Assembly (NCBI GenBank): GCA_963806935.1 | Contig: CAWEAT010000031.1 | Span: 7,113-71,112 of the forward strand | Reading direction: 5' to 3' | Length of the DNA: 64,000 bases | From: Roseiarcus sp963806935 | GTDB taxonomy: Bacteria; Pseudomonadota; Alphaproteobacteria; Rhizobiales; Beijerinckiaceae | Shown here: positions 51,881 to 61,094 of the stretch, piece by piece | Numbering within the stretch: the first letter of the stretch is position 1 | Layout of the letters: every line of letters starts with the position of its first letter | Translations under genes and position numbers: made by a program | Notes under the pieces: model-generated | Databases searched by the model: none | What the model was told of the DNA's origin: nothing | What the model saw: the letters and a program-made list of their open reading frames with translations, nothing else

Positions 51881-53623
51881 ATGCCCTCCCCGCCCGACCG
51901 CCTCGTCATTGCGCTCGCCCAGATCCCAGCGATCGTCGGCGACATCGCGGGAAATCGCGACCGGCTGCGGAGAGCGCGCAAAGAGGCGGCGGCGTTCGGG
52001 GCCGACATCGTGATGGCGCCCGAGCTCTATCTCTCCGGCTATCCGCCCGAGGACCTGGTGCTGAAGCCCGCGTTCCAGGAGGCGTGCCGGGCGGCCTGCG
52101 ACGAGCTCGCGCGCGACAGCGCCGACGGCGGTCCGGCGACGCTGGTCGGCCTGCCCTGGGTCGAGGACGGCAAGCTCCATAACGCCATGGCGCTGCTTGA
52201 TGGCGGGCGGATCGAGGCGGTCAGGTTCAAGGTCGATCTGCCCAATTACGGCGTCTTCGACGAGAAGCGGGTGTTCGCGCCCGGGCCATCGCCGGGGCCG
52301 ATCGTGTTTCGCGGCGTCCGCGTCGGCGTTCCGATCTGCGAGGACATCTGGGGTCCCGACCCGGTCGAATGCATCCTCGAGACGGGGGGCGAAATTCTTC
52401 TCGTCGCCAACGCCTCGCCCTATGAGCGCGACAAGCTCGCCATTCGCCAGAATGTCGCCGTCTCGCGCGTGGTCGAAAGCGGCTTGCCGCTGATCTATCT
52501 CAACATGGTCGGCGGACAGGACGAGCTCGTGTTCGACGGCGGGAGTTTCGCGCTCAACGCCGACCGCAGCCTCGGCGCGCAATTGCCGGCCTTCCGCCCG
52601 ATGGTGGCGAAAACGGTCTGGGAGCGAGCCGGCCGAACCTGGCGTTGCGTCGAAGGTCCGCGCGCGGTCGTCGAGGAGGGCGACGAAGCCGACTATGCGG
52701 CCTGCGTGATGGGCCTGCGCGACTATGTCGACAACAACCGCTTTCCCGGCGTCGTGCTGGGCTTGTCGGGCGGGGTCGATTCGGCGCTCTGCGCCGCGAT
52801 GGCCGTCGACGCCTTGGGCGCGGAGCGGGTGCAGGCGGTGATGCTGCCCTATCGCTTCACCTCGAACGAATCGCTCGCTGACGCCGCGGGCTGCGCCAAG
52901 GCGCTCGGCCTTCGTTACGACATCGTGCCGATCGCCGAGCCGGTCGAGGGCGTCGAGCGCGCGCTTGAGCGCATGTTCGCCGGCAAGAAGCGCGACATCA
53001 CCGAAGAGAACATCCAGAGCCGGGCGCGCGGCCTCATCCTGATGGCGATCTCGAACAAGACCGGCGCGATGGTGGTGACGACCGGCAACAAGTCCGAGAT
53101 GTCGGTCGGTTACGCCACGCTTTATGGCGACATGAACGGCGGCTTCAATCCGATCAAGGACCTTTACAAGATGGAGGTCTTCCGCCTCTCCGCCCTGCGC
53201 AACCGCTGGAAGCCGGCGGGCGCGCACGGGCCCGATGGCGAGGTGATCCCGCAGAACATCATCGTCAAGCCGCCGAGCGCGGAATTGCGCGAGAACCAGA
53301 AGGACGAGGATTCGCTGCCGCCCTATCCGGTGCTCGACGGGATTCTGCACGGGCTCGTGGAAAAAGAGATGCGGATCGCCGACATCGTGGCCGAAGGCTA
53401 CGATCCGGAGACGGTGCGCAAGGTCGAGCGCCTGCTCTATCTCGCCGAATACAAGCGGCGCCAGTCGGCGCCCGGGGTCAAGGTCGGGCCGAAGAACTTC
53501 GGCCGCGACCGGCGCTATCCGATCGTCAACCGCTTCCGCGACGGAGGCCTCGATGCGCAGAAGCCCGACCCGTCGATCGCGCCGCCGAAGTCTATGGGCG
53601 TGAGCGAGCGGTTCGAGGAGTAG
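51881..53623 (+). CDS. nadE: Glutamine-dependent NAD+ synthetase
   Basis: A 580-residue two-domain enzyme. The N-terminal nitrilase-like glutaminase has Glu in PELYLSGYPPEDL, Lys in FKVDLPNYGVFDEKRVF and Cys in VGVPICEDIWG. The C-terminal synthetase has LGLSGGVDSALCAAMAVD, EENIQSRARGLILMAISN and TTGNKSEMSVGYATLYGDM. It amidates deamido-NAD+ using glutamine. Length and domain order are normal. It stands alone on the plus strand between VapBC and the acid-sugar locus. Confidence 0.95.
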   Translation: MPSPPDRLVIALAQIPAIVGDIAGNRDRLRRARKEAAAFGADIVMAPELYLSGYPPEDLVLKPAFQEACRAACDELARDSADGGPATLVGLPWVEDGKLHNAMALLDGGRIEAVRFKVDLPNYGVFDEKRVFAPGPSPGPIVFRGVRVGVPICEDIWGPDPVECILETGGEILLVANASPYERDKLAIRQNVAVSRVVESGLPLIYLNMVGGQDELVFDGGSFALNADRSLGAQLPAFRPMVAKTVWERAGRTWRCVEGPRAVVEEGDEADYAACVMGLRDYVDNNRFPGVVLGLSGGVDSALCAAMAVDALGAERVQAVMLPYRFTSNESLADAAGCAKALGLRYDIVPIAEPVEGVERALERMFAGKKRDITEENIQSRARGLILMAISNKTGAMVVTTGNKSEMSVGYATLYGDMNGGFNPIKDLYKMEVFRLSALRNRWKPAGAHGPDGEVIPQNIIVKPPSAELRENQKDEDSLPPYPVLDGILHGLVEKEMRIADIVAEGYDPETVRKVERLLYLAEYKRRQSAPGVKVGPKNFGRDRRYPIVNRFRDGGLDAQKPDPSIAPPKSMGVSERFEE

Positions 53624-53742
53624 CGGCCGATGTGGGCTTTCGCACCGCCGCGGCTCGATCGCGCCGCGTTCATGGTTGTCAGCCTGGAGCGCGCTTGACG
53701 TCGACCCGTGGGGCGAGCGATCAAACGCGAGGGGAGGCGGAC

Positions 53743-54867
53743 ATGGCGCGAATCGAACGGATCGAGCTGCGGCTGATCGATATTCCACCGAAGGTCAAAC
53801 GCACCGACGCGATCCAAAGCTTCACGTCGCAGGAAACTCCGATCGTAACGGTGATCGACAGCGACGGCGCGTCGGGGACCGGCTACAGCTATACCATCGG
53901 CACCGGCGGCTCGTCGGTCATGCGCCTCTTGTCCGATCACCTGGCGCCGAGGCTGATCGGAAAGGACGCCGAGCGAGTCGAGGCGATCTGGCGCGAACTC
54001 GAGTTTGCGACCCATGCGACCACCATCGGCGCGATCTCGTCGCTCGCGCTGGCGGCGATCGACACCGCGCTCTGGGACCTGCGCGCCAAGCGGCGGCAAT
54101 TGCCGCTCTGGATCGTCGCAGGCGGCGCCTCAGACCGCCGGCCGCTCTATACGACCGAGGGCGGTTGGCTGCACATCGACGAACGAGCGCTGGTCGAGGA
54201 CGCGCTCGCTGCCCGCGAAAAGGGATTCAGCGGCTCGAAGATCAAGATCGGCCGCCCGCATGTCTCCGAGGACTATCGGCGCCTCGCCGCCGTGCGCTCG
54301 GCGCTCGGACCCGATTACGAGATCATGACCGACGCCAACCAGGGTTTTGCGCTCGATGAGGCGATCCGCCGCGCCGGCCGCTTCGCTGACCTCGATCTCG
54401 CCTGGATCGAGGAGCCATTGCCGGCCGATGACCTCGAGGGCCATCGCCGGCTGACGCGGGCGACCACAACGCCGATCGCAGTCGGCGAATCGATCTATTC
54501 GATCCGGCATTTCCGCGAATACATGGCCAAGGGCGCCTGCTCGATCGTACAGGTCGACGCTGCTCGTATCGGCGGCGTCACGCCTTGGCTCAAGGTCGCG
54601 CATATGGCCGAGGCGTTCGACATGCCCTTGTGCCCGCACTTCCTGATGGAGCTGCACGTCAGCCTCGCCTGCGCGGTTCCGAACGGAAAATACGTCGAGT
54701 ACATCCCTCAGCTCGACGACCTGACGACCTCGTCATTGCGGATCGAGAACGGCATGGCGATTGCGCCGATGACGCCGGGCATCGGCGTCGAATGGGACCT
54801 TGACGCCGTGAAGGCCAAGAGCCTTCCGGAATTCAGCCTTGCCTTCGGAAAGGGAGCAACGTCGTGA
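53743..54867 (+). CDS. Enolase-superfamily sugar acid dehydratase (mandelate racemase type), first copy
   Basis: From ATG 53743 (GGGGAGG upstream) the protein has 374 residues. Seen are the N-terminal cap (IERIELRLIDIPPKVKRTD), Lys-x-Lys in SKIKIGRPH, metal ligands in MTDANQGF, IEEPLPADD and VGESIYSI, and His in LCPHFLMELHVSLA. The geometry fits acid-sugar dehydratases of the mandelate racemase group. With the overlapping rhamnose-mutarotase-like gene it may dehydrate L-rhamnonate, L-fuconate or a similar acid. The exact sugar is not decidable here. Confidence 0.87.
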   Translation: MARIERIELRLIDIPPKVKRTDAIQSFTSQETPIVTVIDSDGASGTGYSYTIGTGGSSVMRLLSDHLAPRLIGKDAERVEAIWRELEFATHATTIGAISSLALAAIDTALWDLRAKRRQLPLWIVAGGASDRRPLYTTEGGWLHIDERALVEDALAAREKGFSGSKIKIGRPHVSEDYRRLAAVRSALGPDYEIMTDANQGFALDEAIRRAGRFADLDLAWIEEPLPADDLEGHRRLTRATTTPIAVGESIYSIRHFREYMAKGACSIVQVDAARIGGVTPWLKVAHMAEAFDMPLCPHFLMELHVSLACAVPNGKYVEYIPQLDDLTTSSLRIENGMAIAPMTPGIGVEWDLDAVKAKSLPEFSLAFGKGATS

Positions 54868-55193
54868 AGCGTATGGGCATGGTGATCGGCATCAAACCGG
54901 ACCGGATCGCCGAATACAAGCGAACGCACGCCGCCGTCTGGCCTGAAGTTCTGGCCAGGATCTCCGCCTGCCACATCCGCAATTATACGATCTTCCTGCG
55001 CGAGCCGGAAAATCTGTTGTTCGCCTACTGGGAATATCACGGCGAAGACTGGGCCGCCGACGCAAAGACGATGGCGGCCGATGCGCGCACCCAAGACTGG
55101 TGGGCGATCCACGATCCGATGCAGGAGCCGCTCGCAACGCGCAAGGCAGGCGAGTGGTGGGCGATGGCGGAAGAGGTGTTTCATCACGACTGA
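54864..55193 (+). CDS. rhaM: L-rhamnose mutarotase-like protein
   Basis: A 109-residue protein from GTG 54864, overlapping the dehydratase stop by 4 bases. It has the RhaM pattern: MGMVIGIKPDRIAEYKRTHA, VWPEVLARISACHIRNYTIF, FAYWEYHGEDW and WWAIHDPMQEPL. The His and Tyr/Trp positions of the anomer-flipping site are present. It interconverts alpha and beta anomers of a deoxy-hexose and points to L-rhamnose or L-fucose as the sugar handled by this locus. Confidence 0.85.
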   Translation: MKRMGMVIGIKPDRIAEYKRTHAAVWPEVLARISACHIRNYTIFLREPENLLFAYWEYHGEDWAADAKTMAADARTQDWWAIHDPMQEPLATRKAGEWWAMAEEVFHHD

Positions 55194-55239
55194 GACGGGC
55201 GCGCGACCCCTCGCACGCGTCTGTCGGCAGGAGCGCCGT

Positions 55240-56250
55240 TCAGTTTCTCGCGTTTCCGACCTGGATCAGGAACGGCGGGCGTAACGACTCGGGCAATGAG
55301 CCGATGCGCTTCAATCGCTCGATATTGGGCTCGAGCGATCGGCGTATGTGAGCCTTGAGCGCCGCCATCGCCCCCCGCTTGTCGCGCGCAAGCAGATAAT
55401 CGTAGACCGCGAGATGCTCGGCGAGCATCGTCTCGATCTCCTCATCCTCCTGGATCAATTCGAAGGTCGAGTGGGTCGCGAACAGCGGCAGCGCGTTGCG
55501 GCGGATGGCGTCGCGGAGCTGCTGATTGGCGCAGGAGAGCACCACCTCCCCGTGCAAGTCGACCTCGAGCCGCTCGAGTTGGGCGGGCGTGTTGTGATGG
55601 CGCCGCGCCTTCTCCACCCGGGCGCGCTTCGCGCGGAGATCGGTCGGCGACAGGCTCGCCATGGCCTGCCCGAGCGCGGCGGGCTCGAGCAGCCAGCGCA
55701 TTTCGAAATGTTCGTGCAGCCGGTCGACGGTAAGCGGGCCGGCGTACCAGCGCTGATTGATGTCTTTTTCGATGAGCCCGGTGCGCTCGAGTCGAGTGAG
55801 CACCTCGTGGGCGACGGTCCGGCTGACGTCGAAATGCTCGGCGAGCGCGCTCTCGTTGACAAGGAGCCGGCCGTACGACAGCAAGGCTGCGACCGCATGT
55901 TCAACCAGCGGATAGATGCGCGCCTGGTGGTTGAGCATCTTCAGGCTGCCCGACACCGTCTCGGGCAAACGCAAGCCCGCATCGGCGAGCTCTCGGCGCA
56001 CGATCGTTCGAGGATCTGCGTCCGCGGCCAGATAGCCCCTTCCTCCGAATCTTTTGATCAGCCCTTCGTCGCTCAGCCTTTGCAGAGCGGCGGCCGCGGG
56101 AATGCGGCTCGATTTGAACGCGCGGGCGACCCCGGCCTCGCCAAGGACCAGCCCGGCCGGAAAGCTGCCCCCGAGCAAATGCTCGCGCAGCACGTCGTAG
56201 ATGATCTCGTAAAGCGGTCGCGCGTCGGCTTGTGGCGGCGCCGGCGGCAT
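55240..56250 (-). CDS. GntR/FCD-type regulator with two winged-helix segments
   Basis: From ATG 56250 the 336-residue protein has a GntR-like HTH at about 10-75 (ARPLYEIIYDVLREHLLGG, SSRIPAAAALQRLSDEGLIK) and a second winged helix at about 115-180 (HAVAALLSYGRLLVNESALA, FDVSRTVAHEVLTRLERTG). A helical FCD-like effector domain follows (HFEMRWLLEPAALGQAMA, ending HIRRSLEPNIERL). Its ATG overlaps the restored end of the ATPase gene. It probably controls the sugar locus, perhaps through the palindrome at 61049-61063. Confidence 0.83.
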   Translation of the reverse strand: MPPAPPQADARPLYEIIYDVLREHLLGGSFPAGLVLGEAGVARAFKSSRIPAAAALQRLSDEGLIKRFGGRGYLAADADPRTIVRRELADAGLRLPETVSGSLKMLNHQARIYPLVEHAVAALLSYGRLLVNESALAEHFDVSRTVAHEVLTRLERTGLIEKDINQRWYAGPLTVDRLHEHFEMRWLLEPAALGQAMASLSPTDLRAKRARVEKARRHHNTPAQLERLEVDLHGEVVLSCANQQLRDAIRRNALPLFATHSTFELIQEDEEIETMLAEHLAVYDYLLARDKRGAMAALKAHIRRSLEPNIERLKRIGSLPESLRPPFLIQVGNARN

Positions 56251-57768
56251 CACGGGCCAACTGTCGCCGGCTCGACCGCGTGGATGAAATTCATGACCGC
56301 GGCGCTGGTCGAACTCGTAGCGATGGTTGTTCTCGACCTCGCCGACGATCCTGAAGCCATGCAGCACTAGAATTCGATCGGCCAAAGTGACCATCTCGGC
56401 CATATCGGAAGTGATCAGCAGCACCGAGACGCCGTCACGCGCGATGCCGGCGATCAGCTCGTGAATTTCGACTTTCGTCTTGACGTCGATTCCAACCGTG
56501 GGCTCATCGACGATCAGGATGTCAGTCTGTGCGGCCAGCCATTTCGCGATCGAGACCTTCTGCTGGTTCCCTCCCGAAAGGGTGGAGACCATCGCGCCGA
56601 TCGACGGCGTGCGGATCGCCAGCCGTCCAACGAACGGGGCCGCCGCCTTCGCCTCGGCGCCGGGCGTGATCAGTCCGAGAAATCCGGCAATGCGCCGCCA
56701 GATCGTGATCGCGATGTTGTCCCTGACCGGATAGGCGAGCAGCAGGCCTTCGCCCTTGCGGTCCTCGCTCACATAACCGATGCGATACCTTTCAAGCGCC
56801 TCGTGCATCGAACGTATGTGCGCCCGCTGTCCGTCGACGCGGATCTCCCCGGCGGTAATGCGGCCGAAGCCAAGGATGGTGCGCGCGAGCTCGGTGCGAC
56901 CGGCCCCAACCAGACCATAGAGTCCGAGGATCTCGCCCTTGCGAAGGCTCAAGTCGACGCCCCGGTGTCCGAACGAAGTCGAGACCGCCTTGAGTTCGAG
57001 AACAGTCCGATCCGTGTCAGGGTTGCGGATGCCGATGTCGGCGACCCGCTCGTCGCGGCCGATCATCAACGACACCAGTCGTCCCCGTGTGACGCTGGCT
57101 ATGGGCTCGTCGGCGGTGGCGATCTTGCCGTCACGCAACACCGTCACGCGATCGCAGAGCGAGAGCACTTCCTCGAGCTTGTGACTGACGAAGACGATGG
57201 CGACGCCCTGCGCCCGGAGCCGACGCAGCACGGCGAAGAGCGCGGCCGCTTCGTGGCCGCTGATCGAGGCGGTCGGCTCGTCCAGCAGCAGAAGCTTCGC
57301 CTTCAGCGAAAGCGCCTTGGCGATTTCGACGATTTGCATCTGCGCGACCGAGAGCGTCGCCACCTCGGCCCGCGTATCGATTGCGCGGTCTAGAAGGTCG
57401 AGGAACCCGCGCGCCTGCCGATGCACTTCCGCATAGTCGACCATGCCGTTTCTGGTCGGCAGGTGCTCGAGCAGGATATTCTCGCCGACCGAAAAGCGCG
57501 GGATGAGATTGCGCTCCTGATGCACGGCGCCGATCGCGGCGGCGAGCGCCTCACGCGGGGAAGCGAACTCCGCCGGCAGGCCGTCAAGCATGAGCCGCCC
57601 GGAATCGGGCTTGTAGACGCCGGTCACGATCTTGATGAGCGTGGACTTTCCCGCGCCGTTTTCGCCCATCAGCGCATGGATCTCGCCAGCCCGTACCTGG
57701 AACGTCACATCATCGAGCGCCCGGACGCTCGGGAAGTTTTTGGTCACGTGATCGATGGAGAGGTCCAT
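56250..57768 (-). CDS. Sugar ABC transporter ATPase with two NBDs (RbsA type), one frameshift near its end
   Basis: From ATG 57768 the protein has NBD1 (GENGAGKST, LSVAQMQIVEIAKAL, LLLLDEPTAS) and NBD2 (GLVGAGRTELA, LSGGNQQKVSIAKWL, ILIVDEPTVGID), ~505 residues in all, as in RbsA/XylG. As written, the frame continues into the GntR gene. Removing one A at 56312-56313 restores the natural C-terminus (AAVMNFIHAVEPATVGP) and a TGA at 56250-56252. The shift is past all catalytic parts. It energises the permeases at 57776-59723. Confidence 0.88.
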
Positions 57769-57775
57769 GCCGCCG

Positions 57776-58721
57776 CTAGCCCAATCGTATCGGGCGCGCA
57801 CGCCAGCGGTTGAGGAAGATCGTGGCGACGATCAGGGCGCCAAGCAGGAATTGCACCCAATAGGGATCGACCTTGGCGAGCACCAGCCCGTTCTGGATGA
57901 GCGCGATGACCAGCACGGCGAGGATGGCGCCGATGATCGAGACATAGCCTCCAGCGAGCGCCGTGCCGCCGATGATCGGCGCGGCGAAGGAGAGCAGCAA
58001 CCAGTCGCTGCCGATCAGCGGCTGCGCCGAGCCGAGCTGGGCGACAGCAAGCACGGCTCCAATCGCGGCCAGAAACCCGGACAGGCAATGCGCGAGGATG
58101 ATCGCGTTGGCAGGTGAAATTCCCGACAGCGCCGCCGCCTGGCTATTACCGCCCACAGCCAGAAGCCGCCGGCCGATGGGCAGGCGGAACAGAAGCAGGG
58201 CGAGCAACGGGGAGACGACGAGCGGGGCGATGAGCAGGAACGGAAGCGCTCCAATCCGGCCATTGCCAAAGTCCTGCAGCGCGGTCGGCATCTTGTAGAA
58301 CGGCACGGATTTGGTCAGACCCAGGTTGACGCCGGTGAAGGCGGAAGCCGTCGCCAGTGTGACAATGAAGCCGTTGATGCCGGTGCGCGCCGCCAAGAGA
58401 CCGTTGACGAGTCCCCCCGCAACGCCGATCCCGATCGCGAGAGGGACAGCGAGCCACAGCGGTACGCCAAGGACCTCCATCATGCCGCCAAACAGGACGG
58501 CGACCATGCCGCCGAGCGCGCCGACGGAGAGGTTCATCTGCCCGACGGCCAGCGTCACCATCTGCGCGAAGGCGACGACAATGCTGACGCAGACGCTGCG
58601 CAGCAGCACATAGAAATTGAATTCCGACAGGAAATTTGGCGACACGACGGCGAGGACAATCGACGCCGACCACGATCGCCGCCAAGAGGCCTGCCCACTC
58701 GGCGTTGATGATGCGGCGCAC
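57776..58721 (-). pseudogene. Sugar ABC transporter permease (CUT2), N-terminal frameshift
   Basis: GTG 58721 starts RRIINAEWAGLLAAIVVG. One extra base near 58661-58668 must be removed to continue as SIVLAVVSPNFLSEFNFYVL. The rest is an intact RbsC-type permease: VTLAVGQMNLSVGALGG, TGINGFIVTLATASAFTGVN, GTALAGGYVSIIGAILAVL. The whole would be ~315 residues. It pairs with the permease at 58725, whose stop lies 4 bases before this GTG. Likely functional if the extra base is a sequencing error. Confidence 0.87.
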
Positions 58722-58724
58722 CGC

Positions 58725-59723
58725 TCAGGCCCCCTGCATCCCAAACCGCGTCGACAACGCGCCGCGATAGCGTTGAAGCAGCACGGCCGCCAGAAGGAAC
58801 AGCCCGAGGAAAAGATCGAGCCAGAAATTGCCGATGCCCATCACGAGCAGGCCGCTGCGTATCGTTGTTACGAGGGCCGCGCCGAGCATCGTGCCGCCGA
58901 CCGAAACGAAGCCGCCCGCAAGCGCGGCTCCGCCGAGCACCGGCCCCAGAAAGGACGGCAGCAGCCAGTCCTGGCCGCCAACCGCCGGCATGGCGGCGCC
59001 GACGCGTGCGACGGTCAGAAGTCCGGCGACCCCTGCGAGCACGCCCGAGAGCGCGTGCGCCGCGATGATCCGGCGTCCGACCGGCACGCCCGACATCTCG
59101 GCCGCGCGCGGATTGGCGCCGGTCGCAAGCGACTGCCGGCCGATAACCGAAAAGCGGTAGAAGATGATCAGGGCGACGCCGATCGCGGCCGCGACCGCGA
59201 GCATCGGCGACACCCAGCCGCCGCCAATCCGCATCTGGCCGAAGGCCGCCACCGATCGCGGCAGCGAATTGAGCGGAGTGGCCTTGGTGAGGATCAGCAT
59301 CGCGCCCGAGAACAAGTTGGCGCTCGCCAGCGTCACAATGAAACTGTTGACGCCGCTTCTCACGATGGTGAAGCCGTTAAGCCAGCCAAGCGCGCCGCCG
59401 AGGACCAACGCCAACGCGCACGCCAGCGGGACCGACAGGCCCGCGACCTGCATCAGGTAGCCCCCCATCATCACGACGCAGACGCCGATCGAGCCCACGG
59501 ACAGGTTCATGCCGCCGGTCGCCAGCACCACCATTTGCGAGAAGCCGATGACGATATCGATGGCGAGCGATCGGCCGAGCACGAACAGATTGAAGCTCGA
59601 CAAGAACCCCGGCGACTTCGAGGTGAACAGCGCGCCGAGCAGAACGAGGATGACGATAAGGCCGGCCTGTTGACCCAGCACAAAGGGTCGGCGGCGCGGC
59701 TGATCAACGACCTGATCGGTCAT
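58725..59723 (-). CDS. Sugar ABC transporter permease (CUT2)
   Basis: A 332-residue membrane protein with RbsC features: GFSQMVVLATGGMNLSVGSIG, VRSGVNSFIVTLASANLFSG, GANPRAAEMSGVPVGRRI and LGGAALAGGFVSVGGT. Two permeases in one operon imply a heterodimeric channel, a less common layout in CUT2 importers. It follows the binding-protein gene by ~210 bases on the minus strand. Confidence 0.92.
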   Translation of the reverse strand: MTDQVVDQPRRRPFVLGQQAGLIVILVLLGALFTSKSPGFLSSFNLFVLGRSLAIDIVIGFSQMVVLATGGMNLSVGSIGVCVVMMGGYLMQVAGLSVPLACALALVLGGALGWLNGFTIVRSGVNSFIVTLASANLFSGAMLILTKATPLNSLPRSVAAFGQMRIGGGWVSPMLAVAAAIGVALIIFYRFSVIGRQSLATGANPRAAEMSGVPVGRRIIAAHALSGVLAGVAGLLTVARVGAAMPAVGGQDWLLPSFLGPVLGGAALAGGFVSVGGTMLGAALVTTIRSGLLVMGIGNFWLDLFLGLFLLAAVLLQRYRGALSTRFGMQGA

Positions 59724-59932
59724 GGCGGACGATGTTCCTTTGAGGCCGCAGGGGCGTGAGCCGGAGTGAGGACTTCAAGCGGCGTTTGGTCATGTCCGAA
59801 TTTGCGAGGTCATGTCGCGCCAAACGAAAATTGCCGTTTAATCCGTTTGGCGCGAGCTTCTCCCTGGAGAGGATCGGAGCGCGCGCGGAACTGCACGCAA
59901 GTCTCCGCCGAGACCCCTCTCAGACCCAGCGT

Positions 59933-60970
59933 CTACTTGCAATCCATGTAGGTGGCCTTGAACTTGCTCTGAATGTCGGTCGTGAGCTTCTTCACGTCGT
60001 CCTTGTAGGTGGCCAGCTTGTCGGGAGTCACCTCGAGCACGCCAGAATCGATGAAGTGCGCGGTCTGCGGAGTTTTGATCCAGGGCGCATCGGCCTTCAT
60101 CTTGCACGCGCCGCTCGCAATGAGGTCGAGCGCGAACGCGCCGATATAGGCCTGCCCGTAGGGATTCTGCACGAAAGTCGCCTGCGCGAACCCGTCTTTG
60201 ACCGCCGCCAGAACGGCCGGGCTATCGTCGAAAGCAATGTATTTGATGCGTTTGTCCCCAATGGCGCGCAGCGCCTTGGCCGCGACCTCCGAGGTGATGT
60301 GCGCAGTTCCGATGATACCGTCGATCTGGTCCTTCTGGGCTGCGAGAAGCGCGTTGATCTTCTGATCGCCGGCCTCCTCGGCGTCAGTATCGGCCACCGT
60401 CTGCAAAAGCTTTACGGCTCCGTTGGTTTCATCGACGGCCTTCTGCACCGCCTGCTCGCGCAGCGTGGTGTTGGTGTCGATCAATAGGCCGGTCAGGTGG
60501 ACGATATTGCCCTTGCCGCCCATCGCCGCGATCAATGCCTTGGTCATGGTGTAGGTGGTCTTGTAGGGGTCGGTCGCAAAGCAGAATACCGCGTCGGTCG
60601 GATCGACGGTGCATCCGCCGAGCGCGGCGACCGGAATGCCCGCGCCCTTGAGCTCGGTTATTGTCGAGTTCACGCCCACCGGGTCGCCGGGGAAGATGCC
60701 GAAGCCCTTGAACCCCTGGGAGGCCAGGCTCTCCAACAGTTCGGTCTGCAGCTCAAGCTTCCAGTCGGTCGGCACTTTGTATTCGACGTCGGCGATCCCA
60801 AAGTCCTTCTTCGCGTCGGCCGCCGCCTGCTCCCACGGCGCGAAATACGGGTGAGGCCCGCCCGGCACGACCGCGATCTTGTTGTCTGACGCGAGCGCCG
60901 CGCCGGCCACAAGCGACAGGGACAACGTGGCGAGCGCCGTGCTCCGCAGGGCGTTGGAAAGCAAATGCAT
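59933..60970 (-). CDS. Periplasmic sugar-binding protein (Peripla_BP_4)
   Basis: From ATG 60970 the 345-residue product has a Sec signal (TALATLSLSLVAGAALA-SD) and a type-I binding fold: IAVVPGGPHPYFAPWEQAAA, GFKGFGIFPGDPVGVNSTI, GGKGNIVHLTGLLIDTNTTL, IKYIAFDDSPAVLAAVKDG. Three cysteines are visible (two around VDPTDAVF, one before the C-terminus). It heads the minus-strand transporter operon and is divergent from the second dehydratase gene across a 124-base region with a palindrome. Ligand presumably a deoxysugar or its acid. Confidence 0.9.
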   Translation of the reverse strand: MHLLSNALRSTALATLSLSLVAGAALASDNKIAVVPGGPHPYFAPWEQAAADAKKDFGIADVEYKVPTDWKLELQTELLESLASQGFKGFGIFPGDPVGVNSTITELKGAGIPVAALGGCTVDPTDAVFCFATDPYKTTYTMTKALIAAMGGKGNIVHLTGLLIDTNTTLREQAVQKAVDETNGAVKLLQTVADTDAEEAGDQKINALLAAQKDQIDGIIGTAHITSEVAAKALRAIGDKRIKYIAFDDSPAVLAAVKDGFAQATFVQNPYGQAYIGAFALDLIASGACKMKADAPWIKTPQTAHFIDSGVLEVTPDKLATYKDDVKKLTTDIQSKFKATYMDCK

Positions 60971-61048
60971 CAAAATCCTCCCTCGTACCCGTCGCCTTTG
61001 CGCCCGCCGATCGAGCTAGCGTATCGAGCGCGAAGATGTTACGCTAAC

Positions 61049-61063
61049 TGCATATCGCATGCA
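61049..61063. promoter_or_regulatory. Palindromic operator candidate in the divergent sugar promoter
   Basis: TGCAT (61049-61053), five spacer bases, ATGCA (61059-61063), a perfect inverted repeat in the short intergenic region between the binding-protein and dehydratase genes. FCD-type GntR regulators commonly use short A/T-flanked palindromes of this size. The GntR-like gene at 55240 is the best candidate binder. Confidence 0.55.
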
Positions 61064-61094
61064 ATACTCATAAGCGCGGTTTCGGGGCGGTTGG

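Noticed and set aside
51731..53788. 685-codon minus-strand frame over nadE
   Set aside because: Antisense of NAD synthetase; no recognisable domain.
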